Of a stretch of 5,452 bases of DNA, positions 1 to 4,791 are shown one piece after another. The translations under genes were made by a program, and so were the position numbers. Below the pieces are notes generated by a model, which saw nothing but the letters and a program-made list of their open reading frames with translations, did not search any database and was not told where the DNA came from. The stretch covers positions 9,160 through 14,611 of the forward strand of contig MFJZ01000029.1 in the NCBI GenBank assembly GCA_001781025.1. Reading direction: 5' to 3'. The first letter of the stretch is position 1. Every line of letters begins with the position of its first letter. Source of the stretch: Candidatus Gottesmanbacteria bacterium RIFCSPLOWO2_01_FULL_49_10 (GTDB taxonomy: Bacteria > Patescibacteriota > Microgenomatia > UBA10105 > UBA927).

Positions 1-28
1 ATAAAAAATCTCTTCTCCGTCTACTGTC

Positions 29-634
29 TTACGAATCGGGGGTGCTTGTCAAGGGGAGTCGGGAGACCTGCGCAGGAGAGACGTCAACGTCGTACCGAAT
101 AACATCGGGATGCCAGATGTTGGAGTCCCAGGCGATCGCGGGAGGATACAGATCCATAGGCCACCAGTTTTCAAACGGATCCGGCGGGAGATCCTGCTCT
201 TTCCTCATCGCAGCAAGACAAAAGATTCCGTTGCCATCACGCGAACCGGTACGTGGGTTTGTTCGCACGTTCTGGTAGATAAAAAGCGTGACGGTCACCG
301 CGTTATTCTCATCATCATATGCCCAAGTAACCTGATCCGGATCATCTAATGGTACGCGTATAAATTCTCCTCCCCCCGGATATAGGACCAGTAGTCCCCA
401 TCGGCCGGTCTCTGGATTTTCTGCAGAAACAACGACACCTTCCGGTTGGTTGTACTGATCGACAATTCCTTCCGGATGAAGAAACAACTGCGCAGGACTC
501 CAGCGGTCCCGACAGGTGCTCCCATCGGGAGAGCCGCCCGACGGGGTAAATCTTGGGGCGCACGCGGAGAGGCCGACTGCGGCAGCGAGAATTGCGCGTG
601 ATGCCGAGGGAAAAATAGAACCTTCTTTGAACAT
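29..634 (-). CDS. Predicted lipoprotein of unknown function
   Basis: This 201-residue protein has a bacterial lipoprotein signal. A short charged N-terminus is followed by a hydrophobic stretch at about residues 13-22 and a lipobox L22-S23-A24-C25, so signal peptidase II should cleave before Cys25 and the mature protein should be membrane-tethered outside the cell. The mature part has two further cysteines (C41, C139) that could pair, alternating short hydrophobic segments typical of a beta-rich fold (about 64-122), and a Trp/Pro/Asp-rich tail (W157, W158, W169, W174). I recognise no family. The ATG at 634 has only a weak AGG about 6 nt upstream, but the signal peptide starts there and a promoter-like sequence lies at 695-724. 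It follows the SNase gene on the same strand after 97 bases, so both may be surface proteins that are co-transcribed or separately promoted. The lipoprotein call is firm; the function is unknown. Confidence 0.8.
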   Translation of the reverse strand: MFKEGSIFPSASRAILAAAVGLSACAPRFTPSGGSPDGSTCRDRWSPAQLFLHPEGIVDQYNQPEGVVVSAENPETGRWGLLVLYPGGGEFIRVPLDDPDQVTWAYDDENNAVTVTLFIYQNVRTNPRTGSRDGNGIFCLAAMRKEQDLPPDPFENWWPMDLYPPAIAWDSNIWHPDVIRYDVDVSPAQVSRLPLTSTPDS

Positions 635-694
635 GAAACCTATGTTGGTCGGGACAAGTGGCCAAAAAAAAGGTCTGGCGCGCGCAACAGGCGC

Positions 695-724
695 ATTATA
701 CCGCCTTGAAAAGGAGTCCGTCTA
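695..724 (-). promoter_or_regulatory. Putative sigma70-type promoter for the lipoprotein gene
   Basis: On the minus strand a perfect TATAAT -10 box (700-695) lies 18 bases after TAGACG (724-719), which matches TTGACA at four of six positions. The predicted +1 is near 688, giving a leader of about 54 bases. The -10 box sits in the loop of a short inverted repeat, AGGCG/CGCCT (689-693 and 702-706), which could be an operator or chance. The leader contains a run of eight U. Confidence 0.5.
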
Positions 725-731
725 CCCTCAT

Positions 732-1541
732 CTATTGGCAGCTTGTTGCTTTCTGAAAACCAGCGTCGTGGGCTTCTTTTTCACTACAGAACCACTCGTC
801 GCCGAAGGCACGATCGACAATCACCGCATCGTAGGCTTTACACGATGGGAGATAGTAGACGTCCTCCCCTGCCCGGATGTTGCCCTTGATCGTGCAATCC
901 TCTCTCCCCGACGTTTCGCCGCGGCAGCGGTCGCTCCAGATGCCGAGCTTGTTTGCTTTGGCTGCCTCCTGTGCATCGACGAGCACCTGATGGTATGGGT
1001 TGCCGACTGCCGACCGATTGCGAGCAAGACCGGCAGAAAGAAGCGTGCGCTGAAGTAAGGGGTCTGGCTCCGGGTAATTTCCACGCTCAAGGCCGGGCCT
1101 TGAGCCTATTGAGGCTAGAAATCTCCACTGAAGGTAGGAGAGCCATGTGAGTGGCTCCTCCACGATCACGATCGCCAGTTGGCGGCCGTAGGCATCTTTT
1201 ACGATATCTTTGAGCCGGACATGCTTCCCTTGGGCCAGCTCCACAAGCTTGATTCTTGCTTCCCCTGCCATACAGCGACCTTTTTCCGGGGCGTCGATAC
1301 CTAAGAGCCGGACGCGGCGACCGTCGGCTAGATCAAGCGAGTCTCCATCCGGCACGTCAACGACTCGAGTGCGTTCAAACGCATTATATGCAAAAAGAAT
1401 GTTACCAAAAAGGGCAAGGGTAAAACCGATAGCGAGGATGGATACCCAAGGGATAGTCCGAGTAGATGAAGACTTCTTCACTCCCCCATCATATACCCGA
1501 CGAACCCTCACTGCCAACAGTCTCCAATTATGCGTCTTCAT
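732..1541 (-). CDS. Membrane-anchored thermonuclease (SNase-like) with C-terminal Cys-rich sunset-type domain
   Basis: Predicted Ca-dependent phosphodiesterase cutting DNA or RNA outside the cell. One N-terminal TM helix (about residues 31-52, 269-residue numbering) should anchor it. The SNase domain (about 58-203) keeps the residues matching S. aureus nuclease D21, R35, D40, E43 and R87: D67 in DGDS, R78, D83 and E86 in RLLGIDAPE, and R120 in YGR. It ends with the usual AK..KLGIW. An extra segment of about 30 residues (131-160, aromatic then Gly/Pro-rich) interrupts the region after YGR. The tail (about 212-268) has four cysteines (C216, C234, C252, C268) in the pattern C.IKGNI...YYLPSC...Y...GDEWFCSEKEA..AG, typical of the small domain following SNase in many bacteria. 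The start is uncertain: the ATG at 1541 lacks a Shine-Dalgarno site, whereas a GTG at 1481 (249 residues) begins exactly at the predicted +1 of a good promoter and leaves a more usual signal-anchor N-terminus. Confidence 0.93.
   Translation of the reverse strand: MKTHNWRLLAVRVRRVYDGGVKKSSSTRTIPWVSILAIGFTLALFGNILFAYNAFERTRVVDVPDGDSLDLADGRRVRLLGIDAPEKGRCMAGEARIKLVELAQGKHVRLKDIVKDAYGRQLAIVIVEEPLTWLSYLQWRFLASIGSRPGLERGNYPEPDPLLQRTLLSAGLARNRSAVGNPYHQVLVDAQEAAKANKLGIWSDRCRGETSGREDCTIKGNIRAGEDVYYLPSCKAYDAVIVDRAFGDEWFCSEKEAHDAGFQKATSCQ
1488..1517 (-). promoter_or_regulatory. Putative promoter giving a leaderless SNase transcript from GTG 1481
   Basis: On the minus strand TTGGCA (1517-1512, five of six matches) is followed after 18 bases by TATGAT (1493-1488, five of six). 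The six-base discriminator GGGGGA then leads directly into GTG at 1481, which is the predicted +1. This lies inside the N-terminal extension of the ATG-1541 reading. If real, it makes the shorter 249-residue start the natural one. Confidence 0.5.
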
Positions 1542-1546
1542 GGACG

Positions 1547-1556
1547 GACACGTGTC
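1547..1556. repeat. 10-bp perfect palindrome GACACGTGTC upstream of SNase
   Basis: GACACGTGTC is a perfect palindrome with a CACGTG core, lying 5 bases upstream of the ATG at 1541. It could be a regulator site for the SNase gene. A 10-bp palindrome is short enough to arise by chance, so the call is weak. Confidence 0.25.
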
Positions 1557-1622
1557 TGGAAAATAAGAATTACTGATGAGTGAATGCTCAGGGCTCGACA
1601 GTATGCCGCGTCTTTCTTAAAA

Positions 1623-1643
1623 GAACGGATACGAACGGAATAC
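1623..1643. repeat. Tandem 10/11-bp direct repeat between SNase and the upstream gene
   Basis: GAACGGATAC is followed at once by GAACGGAATAC. The two units are about one helical turn apart, which would place bound proteins on the same face of the DNA. A small CCCC-TAC-GGGG inverted repeat (1643-1653) abuts it. This 136-base stretch (1542-1677) is otherwise non-coding and lies upstream of SNase, so it may be regulatory or part of a weak terminator for the 1678-2004 gene. There is no U-run. Confidence 0.3.
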
Positions 1644-1677
1644 CCCTACGGGGAAAGATTTGGGGACGGGGAGATAT

Positions 1678-2004
1678 TTATTCTCTTGTTTGGGTACTCG
1701 TGCCCTGTGGCGGAGGTGGGCTAGACTTTCCACAGTGGTACAGTTCGATCGCCGACGCGGCCCCACAGAGAGCCCCTGCACCTGCTCCCCTAATATGTTC
1801 ACAGCTTTCTGGTGCTTGGTTGCAGCCAATGATATAAAAGCAACTGCCGGTTACACGCGAGCCTGTAGCGATTGCAGCCTCTCGGGCTGTTTCTTCTGCC
1901 GGTTTAGTGGTCGTCGTCCACGCGGCCAAGACTATGCTCCCGTCAACAGCCGGTACCACACCTCGCCCTTCTAGTTTTGTATCTGTTGTTTCAATCCATG
2001 TCAT
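1678..2004 (-). CDS. Cys-rich hypothetical protein, possibly the 3' part of a frameshifted gene
   Basis: This 108-residue reading frame starts at ATG 2004. I recognise no family. It contains five cysteines (C55, C61, C68, C80, C91) in a Gly/Ala/Thr-rich context, a possible short helix (about 35-47) and a Pro-rich tail (S95-P99). Such a cysteine pattern suits an exported or metal-binding protein, yet no signal peptide or TM segment is visible. The reading frame stays protein-like for about ten codons upstream of the ATG, up to a TAG at 2037-2035, with residues such as W-T-F-R-T-D-Y-G. The codon preference and composition also continue there. This suggests that the natural N-terminus lies further upstream and has been separated by a frameshift. 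No Shine-Dalgarno site or promoter is seen at the ATG. It could alternatively be a real short gene coupled to the preceding frame, since a TGA overlaps the start as ATGA. Confidence 0.5.
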   Translation of the reverse strand: MTWIETTDTKLEGRGVVPAVDGSIVLAAWTTTTKPAEETAREAAIATGSRVTGSCFYIIGCNQAPESCEHIRGAGAGALCGAASAIELYHCGKSSPPPPQGTSTQTRE

Positions 2005-2123
2005 ACCGTAATCCGTCCGGAACGTCCATTGCAGCTAACCGAGCGCATGGTATCATCCACTTCGAGATTTGGCAAGACGTCGTGCCCTTTCCCCTTTATC
2101 GCAACCCGGAGAGTGCTTGTTGG
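2001..2123 (-). pseudogene. Possible out-of-frame N-terminal remnant of the Cys-rich gene
   Basis: Between a TGA at 2126-2124 and a TGA at 2003-2001 another minus-strand frame stays open for 40 codons. It reads as plausible protein in its first 28 codons (for example R-V-A-I-K-G-K-G-H-D-V-L-P-N-L-E-V-D-D). A -1 shift near 2035 would join it to the 1678-2004 frame. It has no good start codon and overlaps the end of the 2096-2380 gene by 28 bases. No slippery heptamer is present at the junction, so a mutation or sequencing error is more likely than programmed shifting. The frame may also be meaningless. Confidence 0.25.
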
Positions 2124-2380
2124 TCAAATCGGTTCATTTCCAATCCAACTTCTCCAGGCTTTACCTGCGCTTCTAATTGATCGACCCACGCTTGATACGC
2201 ACTCGGATACACTTGTTGAAGTTCGGCAAACAGTGCGTCGCCGTCACTCTCTGGAAGTTCGGCGAACAGGTTTCCGGTCAACCCTATCACCGCAGCGATC
2301 CACTGACTGGCATCGCCACTCGTAAGATATGAACGCAAGTGTGGCTTATCCGCAAGATATGCCTCGAGCGAGATTGTCAT
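2096..2380 (-). CDS. Small acidic hypothetical protein
   Basis: This 94-residue protein is acidic, has no cysteine, signal peptide or TM segment, and looks mainly helical. Amphipathic stretches run at about residues 3-20, 24-42, 45-58 and 60-73, and a loop with PGE follows. It is probably cytoplasmic. I recognise no family. Its composition (balanced Asp/Glu, Leu, Ala, Gln) is far more protein-like than the Arg/Ser-rich reading on the other strand. The start at ATG 2380 is supported by an extended -10 box at 2397-2389 whose predicted +1 is only 2 nt before the ATG, so the transcript is probably nearly leaderless. It is divergent from the two-TM protein gene at 2443, with 62 bases between them, and may be co-transcribed with the Cys-rich gene downstream. 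Confidence 0.7.
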   Translation of the reverse strand: MTISLEAYLADKPHLRSYLTSGDASQWIAAVIGLTGNLFAELPESDGDALFAELQQVYPSAYQAWVDQLEAQVKPGEVGLEMNRFDQQALSGLR

Positions 2381-2388
2381 AACGCTGT

Positions 2389-2397
2389 ATTATATCA
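2389..2397 (-). promoter_or_regulatory. Extended -10 promoter for the 94-residue protein gene
   Basis: On the minus strand TGATATAAT (2397-2389) combines a TGN extension with a perfect TATAAT. No convincing -35 box is seen at the right distance, as is usual for extended -10 promoters. The predicted +1 is near 2382, two bases before ATG 2380. Confidence 0.6.
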
Positions 2398-2427
2398 AAC
2401 GATAGCATAGGACGAATAAATAAGTCA

Positions 2428-2436
2428 TGATACAAT
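2428..2436 (+). promoter_or_regulatory. Extended -10 promoter, leaderless start of the two-TM protein gene
   Basis: TGATACAAT (2428-2436) is an extended -10 box one base different from, and inverted relative to, the box on the other strand at 2397-2389. Six discriminator bases (GAGGGT) follow, so the predicted +1 is 2443, the A of the start codon. GAGGG lies too close to the ATG to act as a normal Shine-Dalgarno site. No good -35 box is seen. Confidence 0.6.
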
Positions 2437-2442
2437 GAGGGT

Positions 2443-2733
2443 ATGAGTGCGCAAAACCAGATAGAGGTCACACTTGCCCAACTGCAGGAGGATATAGAAA
2501 AAATCAAAGCGCGAAATCGTCGGGTCGAGGCGGATAAAGCATGGGAGACGAGTCTTTCCCGTACGGTCTTTATCGCCACATCGACATTCATCCTTCTGTA
2601 CATCTTTTTCCGGCTTAACCGTTCAGAGCAGCCGTTTCTTAACTCCTTCGTTTCTACCGTAACCTATCTACTCTCAACGTTTTCCTACGGCGTCCTCAAA
2701 CGTTGGTGGCTTAAACGGCAGGGGGAACATTGA
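2443..2733 (+). CDS. Small membrane protein of a CPR-type conserved family (coiled coil plus two TM helices)
   Basis: This 96-residue protein begins with a soluble, heptad-like helix (about residues 5-33: I7, L11, L14, I18, I21) that probably forms a coiled coil. The signature R24-N-R-R-V-E-A-D-K-A-W-E-T-S37 follows, then a first TM helix (about 40-57) with aromatic residues, a short polar loop, a second TM helix (about 65-84), and a basic tail K-R-W-W-L-K-R. Both ends should face the cytoplasm by the positive-inside rule. From memory, proteins of this layout and signature recur in Patescibacteria genomes as uncharacterised membrane proteins; the second helix usually shows an L-L-S-T motif, present here at 76-79. 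Function is unknown; a scaffold or regulatory membrane adaptor is possible. The start at ATG 2443 is supported by the promoter that places +1 on this codon. Confidence 0.85.
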   Translation: MSAQNQIEVTLAQLQEDIEKIKARNRRVEADKAWETSLSRTVFIATSTFILLYIFFRLNRSEQPFLNSFVSTVTYLLSTFSYGVLKRWWLKRQGEH

Positions 2734-2860
2734 GGGCGCGTAAGCAAATAACCTATTCAACTTTTCCATGATACTTCGCGCCACAAAGGCGTTGATTTAC
2801 GCGACAACACCCGTCGGGCGGCGATTTACGGGCGGAAATTTACAATGAGCAACTTCACCT

Positions 2861-2892
2861 CACCCTTTAAAGGTGCCACCTTTAAAGGTGGC
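2861..2892. repeat. Tandem palindromes built on CCTTTAAAGG
   Basis: Two adjacent palindromes share a core. CACCCTTTAAAGGTG (2861-2875) is perfect over its central 10 bases. GCCACCTTTAAAGGTGGC (2875-2892) is perfect over all 18. Together they also form a larger inverted repeat with 12-base arms (2864-2875 and 2877-2888) around one central base. As RNA, CCUUUAAAGG could pair with its second copy around a five-base loop. No U-run follows, so it is not an ordinary terminator. It lies about 17 bases upstream of the putative -35 box of the nucleoside hydrolase gene, a position suited to a regulator binding as two dimers. The rest of the 240-base gap (2734-2973) holds only weak repeats, such as GATTTACGCG at 2794 and GATTTACGGG at 2823. 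Confidence 0.7.
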
Positions 2893-2908
2893 TGCGAGGA
2901 GTAATCCG

Positions 2909-2938
2909 TTGCAACGCTCCCCCTTTTTATGGTAGGGT
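2909..2938 (+). promoter_or_regulatory. Weak putative promoter for the nucleoside hydrolase gene
   Basis: TTGCAA (2909-2914) is followed after 18 bases by TAGGGT (2933-2938). The -35 match is fair and the -10 match is poor. The predicted +1 near 2945 gives a leader of about 29 bases with no clear Shine-Dalgarno site. Confidence 0.35.
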
Positions 2939-2973
2939 GATCTCGTAATCCCCTGCCTCTCTCACGATCCATC

Positions 2974-4062
2974 ATGCATGTTGAAGCCGATCCACCACCA
3001 CGCCAGCACGAACTCCTCGTCGTCACCGACCCGGGGATCGATGATACGTTGGCCCTCCTCCTCGCCGCAGCAGCTGGACTGCGGCCTATGCCAGAGGGCC
3101 AATCGCTCCATGTGGATGCGGTCGCAACCTACGGTAACGGACCGGCAGTCGAGACCGCGGTCAATCTCCATGGAGTAACGGATTTTATCAATGCTCACCT
3201 CAAGCGACCAGACCGACAGGCCGCGCACCTGGAGGGGCTTAGCGGCGCCGACCGCCCGTTAAAAGCCAAGGAGCCCTGGTACCCAGAGTTTCCCGGCAAA
3301 ACCGTGGCGTTCGTCCATGGAGGCAATGCATGTGAAGGAGAATTTACCGGCATGACGCCAGTGAAAACTGCCTCCGGCGTCCTCTATGAACGGCTCGATA
3401 CACCCGGGATGACGGTCGATATCGTGTCCCTGGGCGCCGTCACCGAACTGGTCCACGCGCTCCGGCACGGGAGCCTGGCCTCTCGTGTCGGCAGTATCAC
3501 GATCATGGGAGGGGCAATCTTTGAGCCGGGCAACGTGACGCCGCACGTTGAAGCCAATTTCCGCCACGACCCGGAGGCCTTAGCATGGATCATTGATATG
3601 GCCAACGGACGGGGTATCCCGGTGACGGTCGTGACGCTTGATGTCACCCATCAGAAGTACTTCGAGTTTACCGCCGATAGGTGCGCATGGCTCATCGGAG
3701 AGCTCCGGGTACGCGGCTCACACTACGTCGCAGACCTCATCGAACGGCTCGCCGGCCCCACGAGCACCTACCACACGCTCTACCGCGACAAATCCAACGT
3801 ATCCCAAGTCGTCTACCCCTACGCCGAGCGTCGGTTTGAGGGGCCGATCCTCCATGACGCCACAGCCGTCATGACCCTCACCCACCCGGAGCTTTTTGAA
3901 TTTGCAGAAATGGATGTAGCCATTGGCCAAGACGGAGAAATCGGAAAAACCGCAGCGTGGATGGCCAAAACCGGCCGTGTGCGCGTGCCGATTGCCGTCC
4001 GGGAGAAAGAGGCAGACACTTACTGGAAACTGATCCTCGAGTATTTGAGTGGGTATGAATAA
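2974..4062 (+). CDS. Inosine/uridine-preferring nucleoside hydrolase family protein
   Basis: Predicted Ca-dependent N-glycosidase that splits ribonucleosides into base and ribose for salvage, in the cytoplasm. Family motifs are in order: V-T-D19-P-G-I-D23-D24 near the N-terminus (Ca-binding aspartates matching CfNH D10, D14, D15), HGGN at 115-118, MGGA at 178-181, GNVTP..E193-A-N195 followed by H-D-P-E-A (ribose-binding N187, E193, N195), and H294-D295-A-T-A-V (matching catalytic-site H241 and Ca ligand D242 of CfNH). The aspartate normally two positions before D19 is Val17. HGGNACEGE differs from the usual HG.DGLG, so substrate preference cannot be read from sequence. At 362 residues it is somewhat longer than the typical 310-330, with extra residues at the start, near 36-46 and 80-105. 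It is visibly more GC-rich than the genes to its right. The ATG at 2974 is the only reasonable start; no strong ribosome site precedes it. Confidence 0.93.
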   Translation: MHVEADPPPRQHELLVVTDPGIDDTLALLLAAAAGLRPMPEGQSLHVDAVATYGNGPAVETAVNLHGVTDFINAHLKRPDRQAAHLEGLSGADRPLKAKEPWYPEFPGKTVAFVHGGNACEGEFTGMTPVKTASGVLYERLDTPGMTVDIVSLGAVTELVHALRHGSLASRVGSITIMGGAIFEPGNVTPHVEANFRHDPEALAWIIDMANGRGIPVTVVTLDVTHQKYFEFTADRCAWLIGELRVRGSHYVADLIERLAGPTSTYHTLYRDKSNVSQVVYPYAERRFEGPILHDATAVMTLTHPELFEFAEMDVAIGQDGEIGKTAAWMAKTGRVRVPIAVREKEADTYWKLILEYLSGYE

Positions 4063-4070
4063 GAAAGATG

Positions 4071-4094
4071 GAGTGAGTCAGAGACTATTCACTC
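4071..4094. terminator. Hairpin between convergent genes, candidate bidirectional terminator
   Basis: GAGTGAGTC, loop AGA, GAC, a three-base bulge and TCACTC form a nine-pair stem just after the nucleoside hydrolase stop (4062) and across the stop of the convergent 74-residue gene (4087-4085). No clean U-run follows on either strand, so termination efficiency is doubtful. Confidence 0.4.
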
Positions 4095-4309
4095 GCGGGT
4101 TGGGGAAATAACGGAGGGTCACCCTGGATCTCTTCAGCTACGGGCTGTCGGGAAAAAAACCAGCCAGAAAGAAAATTACCCACCCGGACCGGCACTGGAG
4201 TCTGATCATGCCCAGCCGCCGGACCTGGGGCTGAGGCTTCAATAGGATCTAGACCCCAAGCCTGCACCTCTGCTTGAATTGCTTGGTCTATGTCCGGTCT
4301 CAGTGCCAT
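4085..4309 (-). CDS. Small hypothetical protein with Pro-rich tail
   Basis: This 74-residue protein starts with a predicted helix (about residues 5-19), passes through an Ala/Pro/Gly-rich linker (25-40), a short hydrophobic patch VGNFLSGWFF (43-52), and ends in an acidic, Pro-rich tail. It has no cysteine and no signal peptide; the hydrophobic patch is too short for a TM helix. I recognise no family. The start at ATG 4309 is well supported: AGGA (4320-4317) lies 7 bases upstream, and a perfect TTGACA -35 box at 4356-4351 predicts a +1 near 4321. It follows the four-cysteine gene after 54 bases on the same strand, and converges with the nucleoside hydrolase. It may be a small adaptor or an orphan coding frame. 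Confidence 0.55.
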   Translation of the reverse strand: MALRPDIDQAIQAEVQAWGLDPIEASAPGPAAGHDQTPVPVRVGNFLSGWFFSRQPVAEEIQGDPPLFPQPASE

Positions 4310-4327
4310 ATCTTTTTCCTAAAGCCG

Positions 4328-4356
4328 ATAGGATCGAAAGGATAGGGATGTGTCAA
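4328..4356 (-). promoter_or_regulatory. Putative promoter for the 74-residue protein gene
   Basis: On the minus strand a perfect TTGACA (4356-4351) begins 7 bases after the stop codon of the preceding gene (4366-4364). TCCTAT (4333-4328) follows after 17 bases and is a weak -10 match. The predicted +1 near 4321 puts AGGA at the very 5' end of the message. Confidence 0.45.
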
Positions 4357-4363
4357 AAAATTA

Positions 4364-4654
4364 TCAAAGCACCGTCCCTGGGGGCAGGGGTTCGACTTCT
4401 GCTCTTGCTTTCGTAAAACAATGACCAAATTTTTTACCTTCAGGAGCCCCATTGTGAACAAAATTGGAACAAGGCGGTTGCTCAGTGAACCCTGCTCCCC
4501 ATAAATCTACCCTTGCTTCTGTATAGTTGGGGTCGTCTCGACCGGCTAGTTGATCAGGACCGACGCCTCGTGCAAAGTACGGAACAAATCTCCCTTCTCT
4601 GGTGCGCAGTAATGGACAACTTTTCAAACACGTATAAATAACAACATCAGCCAT
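4364..4654 (-). CDS. Four-cysteine small protein of unknown function
   Basis: This 96-residue protein begins M-A-D-V-V-I-Y-T-C. It has four cysteines: C9 and C13 in a CLKSC motif, then C62 and C79. His67 and His78 lie close to the last two. The spacing suggests a metal site or two disulphides, but no known zinc-ribbon, ferredoxin or thioredoxin pattern fits, and CxxxC alone is not enough for radical SAM. There is no signal peptide or TM segment. I recognise no family. The frame extends upstream to an ATG at 4789, but the start at 4654 is preferred: GAGGAG (4664-4659) sits 4 bases before it, and a strong promoter (4714-4686) places +1 near 4679. An ATG at 4687 overlaps the -10 box and is excluded if that promoter is used. 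Transposase lies upstream, the 74-residue gene downstream. Confidence 0.72.
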   Translation of the reverse strand: MADVVIYTCLKSCPLLRTREGRFVPYFARGVGPDQLAGRDDPNYTEARVDLWGAGFTEQPPCSNFVHNGAPEGKKFGHCFTKARAEVEPLPPGTVL

Positions 4655-4685
4655 ATGTCTCCTCATCTCAGGCAGAATTTCTGCC

Positions 4686-4714
4686 ATTATATAAGACTCA
4701 CACAACAAGCTCAA
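4686..4714 (-). promoter_or_regulatory. Strong sigma70-type promoter for the four-cysteine protein gene, with overlapping inverted repeat
   Basis: On the minus strand TTGAGC (4714-4709, four of six matches) is followed after exactly 17 bases by a perfect TATAAT (4691-4686). The predicted +1 near 4679 gives a 25-base leader carrying GAGGAG. The -35 box is one arm of an inverted repeat, GCTCAA-N7-TTGAGC on the plus strand (4709-4714 and 4722-4727), with a CAAGTT direct repeat (4712-4723) inside. This is a plausible operator. Confidence 0.65.
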
Positions 4715-4791
4715 GTTCAAGTTGAGCCCTACATCAAATTTAGGGACGGTCCTTGAAAAGCTTATTAGGACAACCCGGGGAAGAAGCAATT

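Noticed and set aside
516..1058. Long plus-strand open frame (180 codons) opposite the SNase and lipoprotein genes
   Set aside because: The minus-strand frames carry clear SNase motifs and a lipobox; the plus-strand translation shows no domain and is a shadow.
1650..1671. Three GGGG runs on the plus strand, possible G-quadruplex
   Set aside because: Only three runs lie close together; a fourth is too far away for a standard fold.
2029..2325. Plus-strand 98-codon frame opposite the acidic protein gene
   Set aside because: Its translation is Arg/Ser/Thr-rich with no ribosome site, typical of an antisense shadow; the minus-strand frame has a balanced composition and a promoter.
2735..2782. GGCGCG ... 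CGCGCC inverted repeat after the two-TM protein gene
   Set aside because: The loop is about 36 bases with no U-run; too weak to call a terminator.
4376..4389. CCCTG-GGGG-CAGGG hairpin near the end of the four-cysteine gene as a terminator
   Set aside because: It lies inside the coding region and the U-run is about 16 bases further downstream, so the geometry is wrong.
4655..4789. N-terminal extension of the four-cysteine protein to ATG 4789 (141 residues)
   Set aside because: The extension overlaps a strong promoter, and GAGGAG is correctly spaced before ATG 4654.
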